Source: a virus. From it: DNA of 64,000 bases. The notes under the pieces were generated by a model. It was not told the DNA's origin. It saw nothing but the letters and a program-made list of their open reading frames with translations, and ran no database searches. Positions within the stretch are counted from its first letter, which is position 1; every line of letters starts with the position of its first letter. A program made the position numbers and the translations under genes. The stretch is from IMG/VR virus record IMGVR_UViG_3300025133_000022, positions 1 through 64,000 of that record. One strand, written 5' to 3'. Shown one piece after another: positions 57,967 through 64,000 of the stretch.

Positions 57967-58989
57967 TAACTCCATAGCCCACGCTAAAGAATGTAAATTG
58001 CTGGAAACTCCTTAGAGCCTCGGACACCACACGACTGCAAGTCGAAAGGTTTGACAAGAACGAGGATTGGACAATCAGCAGCCAAGGGAATTTAATGATC
58101 AACAACCAACTACTAAGGGAAATAGAAGAAGGAGTGATTTCTAGCAGACGCCAGCTCTACAAACGAGTAGGTAGAAGTAAGAAATTATTACAGTGGCTTA
58201 ATGACAACAACATCTTAGTCCCACAAAAATGGGATGCTGGTAGAGTTAAAGCTGAACTTCTACAACTTAAGAACAAGTTGGGCAGGCTACCAAAAGCTTG
58301 TGATAATGAAGCTCTAACGGCAAGAGCACAGAAATATTATGGCACATGGAATAATGCCCTAAGAGAAATCTTTGGAGTAGTGAATCAACGATGGCACAAT
58401 CACCTGTCAAACGATCAGCTCATTGAGCTGGTTAAACAACATGTAATCACTAACCAAAGACTACCACTTAGAGAAGAGTTTGATGGCAAATCACCGGCCT
58501 ATCCATATTTTGAAGTCTATCTAAATAGATTTAACATCAAAATATGGTCAGAAATCTACACTATAGTAGATCTCACAGGAATCAAATACTTTCCACACAA
58601 GAAACATGGCACAGGATACATTTACATGCATCAAGGCGTTGTTTACTTGTCGAAGCAAGAATACCTAATAGGCAAATATTTAGTAAAAAATAACATCAAA
58701 TTTAAGAAAGAAGTACCATATGGTAATTGTAAATATATCTTTGACTTCTATCTTCCAGAACTAGACTTGTACATTGAGTACTACGGGCTAGCAACTGAAG
58801 AATATAAAAAGAAAATAGAAAACAAAAGACTACATTATGGTGTAAGAAGCGTGCTTGAGATTTTCAAGCACGAGAACACGATCAAGAAATTAAATTCCAA
58901 GGTTCAGAGACTATAATCATTCCTCGTTGGTTTAATCACGAGAAGGTATAGTCCAGCGCATGGTGAAAGCTATGCGAAAGTCCCATCTG
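57967..58989 (+). other. Group I intron in nrdJ, with endonuclease ORF
   Basis: 1023 bases. P1 is CGTGGGT (exon)/GCCCACG with a T-G pair at the 5' splice site; the intron ends in G 58989. AATTGCTGGAAACTCCTTAG and CAATCAGCAGCCAAG are typical group I core strands. The encoded nuclease sits in the peripheral loop near the 3' side of the core. The reading frame restored by splicing confirms the borders. Confidence 0.88.
58095..58916 (+). CDS. Intron-encoded PD-(D/E)XK homing endonuclease
   Basis: 273 residues. C-terminal YIFDFYLPELDLYIEYYG has the Vsr/EDxHD-like D...ExY nuclease core; the first 130 residues hold repeated helix modules (GRLPKACDNEAL, QRLPLREEFDG) like DNA-recognition repeats of phage homing enzymes. 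AT-rich relative to the exons. It would cut intron-less nrdJ alleles. Confidence 0.8.
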   Translation: MINNQLLREIEEGVISSRRQLYKRVGRSKKLLQWLNDNNILVPQKWDAGRVKAELLQLKNKLGRLPKACDNEALTARAQKYYGTWNNALREIFGVVNQRWHNHLSNDQLIELVKQHVITNQRLPLREEFDGKSPAYPYFEVYLNRFNIKIWSEIYTIVDLTGIKYFPHKKHGTGYIYMHQGVVYLSKQEYLIGKYLVKNNIKFKKEVPYGNCKYIFDFYLPELDLYIEYYGLATEEYKKKIENKRLHYGVRSVLEIFKHENTIKKLNSKVQRL

Positions 58990-60911
58990 TATGGATGATG
59001 GGCACAGACTTCGTTCAAGAACGCACCGCAGCTGGTTTGTTTAACTGCGCGTTCAGGTCTACTAAGGACCTGGCTGCCAAAGGCGGCTATCTCTTCCAGT
59101 GGATGATGGATGCCCTCATGGTGGGTATTGGAGTAGGTTTCGACACCCTCGGTGTCGGCACCCTCAAAATCAAAGCTCCTGGTAGCAAGTTCCCTACCCC
59201 AGAGCAAGTTCCTGAGATGGAAAACACCTACCATCGCATCAATGGTGAGTGGACTTGTATCATTGCTGACAGCAGGGAAGGTTGGGTTGAAAGTGTGCGC
59301 GTTCTCCTGAACGCATTCTACTTTGGCTACGAGCTACCCAACTTCTGCTACGATAGTATTCGTCCAGCAGGTAGCCTCATCAAAGGCTTTGGCGGTGTTG
59401 CCAGTGGCTCTGGGCCCCTGGCTGACCTACATCAGTCACTCATTGCTATGTACTCTGAAGCCGTTGGTAAGTTGATTACTACCGAGAACATTGTAGATAC
59501 TCAGAACCTTATTGGTAGGTGTGTGGTTGCCGGCAACGTCAGGCGCTCCGCAGCTCTAGCAATGGGACAAGCAGGTGACAAGCACTTCCTGGTACTCAAG
59601 GACCCAACCCAGGTCCACGAGTGGGAAGCTGAGCTAGCTGTATCTCTTGAGCAATACCCTCCTCCCGTACCACTCGACACATCAGTTCTTGCTGGTGCAT
59701 TGGGAGCCGAGTACGCAGAGCAGACAGCTGAAGAAGCAACAAAGATCGCGCAGCTCCTGGCAGAATTCCAAGTAGCTTGGGATCGTCAAGCTGAACTCAA
59801 GGAACTCATCACTAACCACCCTCTACGTCATCACCGTTGGGGTAGTAACAACAGCGTTGATGTCAGTGGCGTCACAGACTTTACAGAATACGCTGAGCTC
59901 ACCGTAAAGAACGGAGAGCCTGGATATATCTTCTTGGAGAACGCACGCAGACACGGGCGTCTCAAGGACCCTGAGAGAGATGACGACCTACTCGTCATGG
60001 GATTCAACCCCTGCGTAGAACAGCAACTAGAAGATGCAGAGCTTTGCTGCCTGGTGGAAACCTATCCATGGTTGCACGAGAGCTACGAAGACTACCTCAT
60101 CACCCTCAAGATCGCTTACCTATACGCTAAAACAGTTACACTGGCTAAAACCCAGTGGCCTGAGACTAACGCTATCATGCTTAAGAATCGACGTATCGGA
60201 CTAAGTATGAGTGGGTTTGTCCAAGCTGCTTACCAGCGTAGCTTCACAGAGATGTATGAGTGGTGCGACAATGCCTACGACTATGTTCAAAAGCTAGACG
60301 GCACTTACAGTGACTGGTTGTGTGTTCCGCGTAGCAAGCGGACCACCTCTATTAAACCTTCCGGTACTGTTAGCAAGCTAAATGGTAGTTGGCCCGGCAT
60401 TCATCACCCTGAATCAGAACATTACATTCAACGAATCAGGTTCTCTGAAGACAACGACATGCTACCTGCTCTCATTGCCAATGGCTATCATGTAGAGGAC
60501 TGTGTTTACAGTCCTGGCACCAAGGTGGTTAGCTTCCCTGTTAAAGAAGAACACTTTGTTCGCGGCAAAAAGGAAGTAAGCATGTGGGAGCAGTTAGAAA
60601 TCGCTGCCCAAATGCAATACTACTGGGCAGACAACAGCGTCAGCGTAACGGTAACCTTTCAAGATCACGAAGCAGCAAGCATTCCTCATGCATTACAGCT
60701 ATACAGCAAGCGTCTAAAAGCAGTAAGTTTCCTCAAATACAAAGAAACAGGCTATGTGCAAGCTCCTTATGAGCCTATAAGTGAAGACACTTATAAACAG
60801 ATGATAGCCAAAGTGACTCCACTTCAACGCGTTAACGCATCCACTCAGGGCGTTGGTGAGCGTTTTTGCACTACGGATAGCTGTGAAATCGACTTTAGCA
60901 AACCTAACTAA
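58990..60911 (+). CDS. nrdJ: Class II ribonucleotide reductase, exon 2
   Basis: Codes the rest of codon 108 to the stop. Active-site set in spliced numbering: C127 (GLFNCAF), C449 in NPCVEQ as the thiyl-radical Cys, C460/C461 as redox partner, and C-terminal CTTDSC as shuttle pair. Residues about 205-245 and 260-290 hold an extra insertion. Reduces NTPs to dNTPs with vitamin B12, independent of oxygen, feeding phage DNA synthesis; the host must supply cobalamin. Confidence 0.9.
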
Positions 60912-60920
60912 GGAAAAACA

Positions 60921-61130
60921 ATGACAAGATTTAAAATCGGAGACACAGCAACAAGAACTATTGAGAACTCAGTCGGACATCCAATTGATGTACCTGTCGG
61001 AATTTACATACAAGACAATACTCTTGACACTCACCCAATCCTAGTCATGATGGATCCAATGACTATAACTGACGTACGCAAGTACACAGAAGAACTAGTC
61101 AAAACACTTAACGCAGCTGTACATAAGTGA
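60921..61130 (+). CDS. Small hypothetical protein
   Basis: 69 residues; ATG follows TAAGGAAAAACA. Beta then helix; unrecognised. Its stop lies in the hairpin of the repeat element that follows. Confidence 0.65.
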   Translation: MTRFKIGDTATRTIENSVGHPIDVPVGIYIQDNTLDTHPILVMMDPMTITDVRKYTEELVKTLNAAVHK

Positions 61131-61162
61131 GGCGTAGCCTCACTTGTGGGGCGAGAACAGGT
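61127..61162 (+). repeat. Hairpin-GTGGGGCGAG repeat element, copy C
   Basis: GTGAGGC gta GCCTCAC followed by TTGTGGGGCGAGAACAGGT. Confidence 0.75.
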
Positions 61163-61174
61163 CCTCTTTCACTT

Positions 61175-61216
61175 TCATGGGTGGCGCGCAGCGCCACCTG
61201 TGGGGCGAGAGTAGGT
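61175..61216 (+). repeat. Hairpin-GTGGGGCGAG repeat element, copy D
   Basis: Identical over 42 bases to 27071-27112. Copies C and D are 13 bases apart. Confidence 0.9.
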
Positions 61217-61229
61217 TATAAGCTTGGTC

Positions 61230-61635
61230 TTGCTACTAGACGACCAACAAGTTGCAAATCTAGAGCTCCAAGCACTCTAAAATATAAATTTTCCATCATT
61301 CTAAGAATAGTGGAAGTAAAACTTTGAAAACAAATGTTTAAAAAGAAACAAAACTTTCAATTGTCTCTAGAAGACGTTATTGATTGAAAGTTCTATCTAT
61401 AACAATGTTTGTTGGAAAAATGCGGATACTGTAACTTAGAATGTCGTTTAGCTTCGGTGCGTTTAACACTAATTCAAAATCCCTAGGGACACTGAACGTG
61501 AAAGTCAAACCAATTGCTAAGAACTTTTTAAGCACAATAGCCTGACAACTTGAAAAGCAAGTTGACAGTCTGGAATAGACAGACGCTTATTTATAAGCAG
61601 CAGACGGGGCCCAGTAGGGCCCCGTCATATTTACA
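61230..61635 (+). ncRNA. Structured noncoding RNA with terminator
   Basis: No gene in about 400 bases. ACTTTCAAT/ATTGAAAGT, CAACTTG aaaag CAAGTTG, GTCTG/CAGAC and GCTTAT tt ATAAGC hairpins precede a strong 10-bp terminator. Lies between the Ro60/nrd genes and a tRNA-like RNA. Confidence 0.55.
61603..61633 (+). terminator. Strong terminator
   Basis: GACGGGGCCC agta GGGCCCCGTC followed by ATATTT. Confidence 0.85.
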
Positions 61636-61660
61636 AAAATACAAATTACAATCAAATTAT

Positions 61661-61770
61661 GTAGTCTTGTCTTGGAAGACCGAACAGCAGACATCGAATG
61701 TTGGTTCAACTCCAACAATATACTTAGTATGTCCCCAGATGGGAAGAGAGTTCGATTCTCTCGGACTACA
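61661..61770 (+). ncRNA. tRNA-like RNA with expanded interior
   Basis: Acceptor GTAGTCT/GGACTAC with A73 and T-arm GAGAG TTCGATT CTCTC. The first arm is GTCTT gg AAGAC rather than a D-arm, and the central GTTGG TTCAACT CCAAC could be an anticodon arm (CAA) or a second T-arm; ATAC/GTAT and TCCC/GGGA hairpins follow. 110 bases in all. Contains GACCGAAC and ATCGAATG, near the GNCGAA-type Ro-binding signature. Confidence 0.5.
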
Positions 61771-61863
61771 TTAAAAAATTCCACGCGCGCGGAAACGAAA
61801 ATGTTCTTAATTCAATTCCGCGATATTGCAAAAGCTAATTCCAAAAAAACATAGGTACCAAAT

Positions 61864-62466
61864 ATGAAATACGAATGCTCATGCGGAGCTAACGGCTGTA
61901 AACTCTGGCGACTGTACAACATCTTCATGAGTAGTCAAAAACTATTCTGTGCGAGCTGTGCATTGGCAAACCAAAAGAAAAAAGGCCATATTGATCCCAG
62001 CGGAAAATATCAAAGCAAATATGGTCTTGTTGACCAAATTGGCAGTCTTATTCCAGCCGTCCCTATTGACCTTACCAAGCTTCAAGACATTCAGAGTTTC
62101 TGGGGGTACACCAGTGTACCTAGTAGTGGATGTGAGTGGTGGTCTTCCTTACCCTCCTATTTTCAAGAAGACACCGTATCCAAGGGTCAGTATGCTATTG
62201 TTCACAACTCTACTGGCAGTCGCTCTATTGCCTACAAGAACGCAGCTGGCAAAACCATAGTAACCATGAGGATCTGTTCAGAAGAGCAAATCAACAGCAT
62301 GTCTCATGGTAGCTTCAAAGGCTACCGTAGCAGAATCTTTGATTGGAGTGAAGCTGTGCATTCTTGCGGAACTCCAGAAGCAATTCGTACTATCGACTTT
62401 CTAATGAATGCATGCAAACGTTCAAAAACCTTACGTAGCAGAAACAACAACCCACCTCTATGTTGA
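61864..62466 (+). CDS. Hypothetical protein with zinc N-terminus
   Basis: 200 residues. CSCGANGCKLW and FCASCAL form an N-terminal four-Cys site; the rest is unassigned. Confidence 0.7.
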   Translation: MKYECSCGANGCKLWRLYNIFMSSQKLFCASCALANQKKKGHIDPSGKYQSKYGLVDQIGSLIPAVPIDLTKLQDIQSFWGYTSVPSSGCEWWSSLPSYFQEDTVSKGQYAIVHNSTGSRSIAYKNAAGKTIVTMRICSEEQINSMSHGSFKGYRSRIFDWSEAVHSCGTPEAIRTIDFLMNACKRSKTLRSRNNNPPLC

Positions 62467-62479
62467 GTTAAAAACAAAA

Positions 62480-62788
62480 ATGAAACCTACTGTTAGCAAA
62501 GTCAAAAGAGAAAATCATATTCACCATGTTTCTCGCCAATGGTTAAACAATCCAAGTCACCATACTGTTGCTGCAGTACTCTTCTCTGCCACGTATTGGA
62601 TCAGGAGAGCTGGTCGGCCAGTTTTAGAGAATTTAGATCTTACAATTGCTGATTGCAGCAGAAAGATTACTTTAGAACTAAACCACGACACAGAAGAGGA
62701 AAGAACAAATAGCATACAGAAACTAAAGGTTTTGATAGCACATGCAGAACTTGCATTAACCTATCTTGAAACTGAAATCGAACCATAA
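62480..62788 (+). CDS. Helical hypothetical protein
   Basis: 102 residues from ATG 62480, unrecognised. Confidence 0.65.
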   Translation: MKPTVSKVKRENHIHHVSRQWLNNPSHHTVAAVLFSATYWIRRAGRPVLENLDLTIADCSRKITLELNHDTEEERTNSIQKLKVLIAHAELALTYLETEIEP

Positions 62789-62798
62789 AATCAGTTTT

Positions 62799-62888
62799 GG
62801 AGACGTGACCGAGTGGCCGAAGGTGCTTGATTGCTAATCAAGTGTGGGGTAAAACGCTCCACCGAGGGTTCGAATCCCTCCGTCTCCG
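62799..62888 (+). tRNA. tRNA-Ser(GCU)
   Basis: Acceptor GGAGACG/CGTCTCC, G73; class II D-arm; anticodon arm CTTGA TTGCTAA TCAAG; variable arm TGGGGTAAAACGCTCCA; T-arm GAGGG TTCGAAT CCCTC. Confidence 0.95.
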
Positions 62889-62902
62889 CCAAAAAGGAAG
62901 CT

Positions 62903-63595
62903 ATGAAAACATTCTTTAAAAAAAGATTCCGTAACCGCAACGACTGCAGATACGAACAGCTCGACCAAAATAGTTTACCTAAACATTTAAATGACGCAAA
63001 GCCAACAATCATTGCACATAGAAAAACATACTATGATTATTGGACCTACAATCGACTTGATCGTATTTCAACGTCAGAAAATATTAAAAAACTAATACAA
63101 CGCAGACGAGAATTACTAGCCGAAAATCATGCAGATACACATTGGGTAGAATTTTATGACAAAGTCATTGCACATGGGTGCAATGTAACTGGCAAAACTA
63201 TTAATCCATATAATGGAACTGTACAAATATCCACGGTATCTCCAAGCCAAAAACGAGACGGGTCTATTCTTTTCAGTAAGAACGACAAGCTTCCTGTAGT
63301 TGTAGATGACAAATGCATGACAGTCTGGTCAAGAGGGCAACGACATATGCTCTTTCGTAAAAGAATCATAAATATGATTGAAGAACTGCTAACAATAGCA
63401 GGCAAAGACAGACTGCCTCCATTACCACAAGAAACCAAACTCCCTATAGAAAAAATGGGAAGAGTCAATCTATGCGGCTTGACAATTCTATATACTGTTG
63501 ACAACCGCTTTGTCACAACCAGCAACTGCTATATCCACTGGTGGAAATTGTACTACATCAGTGAAACTAACGATATCGAATATGTCGAAATCTAA
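62903..63595 (+). CDS. Hypothetical protein
   Basis: 230 residues from ATG 62903 (AAAAAGGAAGCT). Basic N-terminus, strand-rich C-terminal half. Unrecognised. Confidence 0.7.
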   Translation: MKTFFKKRFRNRNDCRYEQLDQNSLPKHLNDAKPTIIAHRKTYYDYWTYNRLDRISTSENIKKLIQRRRELLAENHADTHWVEFYDKVIAHGCNVTGKTINPYNGTVQISTVSPSQKRDGSILFSKNDKLPVVVDDKCMTVWSRGQRHMLFRKRIINMIEELLTIAGKDRLPPLPQETKLPIEKMGRVNLCGLTILYTVDNRFVTTSNCYIHWWKLYYISETNDIEYVEI

Positions 63596-63670
63596 AAAAC
63601 AATTATAACTGAGTGGAAAATTGTTCTAAACTCAGTTACATACACTAGTGCTCAAAAGCACTAGATCGAT

Positions 63671-63741
63671 GGGGATTAGCTCAATTGGCAGAGCATCGGT
63701 TTTTGATACCGTTGGTTCTGGGTTCGAGTCCCAGGTCCCCA
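63671..63741 (+). tRNA. tRNA-Gln(UUG)
   Basis: Acceptor GGGGATT/GGTCCCC, A73; anticodon arm CGGT TTTTGAT ACCG; T-arm CTGGG TTCGAGT CCCAG. No CCA. Confidence 0.93.
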
Positions 63742-63760
63742 ATTTATTTAAGGATATCAT

Positions 63761-63991
63761 ATGCTTTATAGACAATTCGTACTGCAAGACAGCAACACCA
63801 GCACAACTTGCTGGTTGCCAGAAAAGAAAAAAGGTATCGTCCTAGAGCCAGGTGTGCGCATCACCTTAGAGGACGACAAGGAAAGCCGATGGTGGACCGT
63901 CCAGTCTGTAGGCTCAATTACCAAAACCAAAGCTGAAGTAAAAAACAAAGAAAAGCTTCAGCGCAAATACAAATCCACAACTGATATCTAA
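63761..63991 (+). CDS. Small SH3-like phage protein
   Basis: 76 residues; ATG follows TTAAGGATATCAT. DSNTSTTCWLPE, GVRITLEDD and WWTVQSVG are strand-rich and recall a common small phage protein of unknown role. Confidence 0.7.
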   Translation: MLYRQFVLQDSNTSTTCWLPEKKKGIVLEPGVRITLEDDKESRWWTVQSVGSITKTKAEVKNKEKLQRKYKSTTDI

Positions 63992-64000
63992 CCAACTAAT

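Noticed and set aside
1-64000. CRISPR array or insertion sequence
   Set aside because: No regularly spaced repeats with unique spacers and no transposase gene with inverted ends were seen; the mobile genes are homing endonucleases.

Overview
The window is part of the genome of a large tailed double-stranded DNA bacteriophage (Caudoviricetes). The evidence is a large terminase subunit cut by the left edge, tightly packed and often overlapping small unknown genes, a dozen or so tRNA and tRNA-like genes, mobile homing endonucleases and a self-splicing group I intron, with no bacterial housekeeping operons. EF-Tu, a CCA-adding enzyme, an RlmN-like enzyme and a Ro60 protein all on the phase-specific strand point to a jumbo phage with its own translation and RNA kit. 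I cannot name the host. Several lipobox-like or signal-like N-termini and GGAG-type ribosome binding sites only say that it is a bacterium.

Layout. (1) 1-7376, minus strand: packaging/virion block with TerL, small coupled genes, a Gly/Ala-rich putative virion protein and a 983-residue protein fusing a DnaQ-like 3'-5' exonuclease to a staphylococcal-nuclease domain. (2) About 7.4-8.3 kb: divergent, gene-free control region full of RNA hairpins, including three covarying hairpins with the same loop. (3) 8.3-17.2 kb, plus strand: small, probably early genes separated by a repeated terminator plus second-hairpin cassette, leading to a 1090-residue protein with the DxDGD signature of a double-psi beta-barrel RNA polymerase. 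(4) 17.3-26.6 kb: an inserted HNH gene, then dozens of small unknown genes, two of them resembling the EF-Tu-binding UBA/TS-N domain. (5) 26.6-31 kb: about 1.6 kb of dense RNA structure without genes, further structured stretches and unusual tRNAs. (6) 31.4-37.4 kb: EF-Tu, then a Ter-type stress module (TerD-like, TerB-like, TerF-like VWA) and a CaCA-type calcium/cation exchanger with a structured leader. (7) 37.5-57 kb: tRNAs mixed with RNA enzymes (2H phosphoesterase, Rnl-type RNA ligase, CCA-adding enzyme, RlmN-like radical SAM protein), two metallophosphatases, a macro domain protein, and a few opposite-strand genes, two of them for exported proteins. (8) 55.4-64 kb: Ro60/TROVE protein, dUTPase, a class II ribonucleotide reductase split by a group I intron, more tRNAs and another structured noncoding region.

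How the parts may work together. The polymerase-like protein sits just beyond a control region and a series of identical intergenic cassettes, so it may read phage promoters (inference). The tRNAs, RNA ligase, 2H phosphoesterase, macro domain, CCA-adding enzyme, EF-Tu and TS-N-like proteins suggest a system that protects or replaces host tRNA and elongation functions during infection. Ro60 together with four or five aberrant tRNA-like RNAs suggests a phage Ro/Y-RNA-like particle. The Ter genes plus exchanger look like a calcium- or metal-linked stress module carried as one block.
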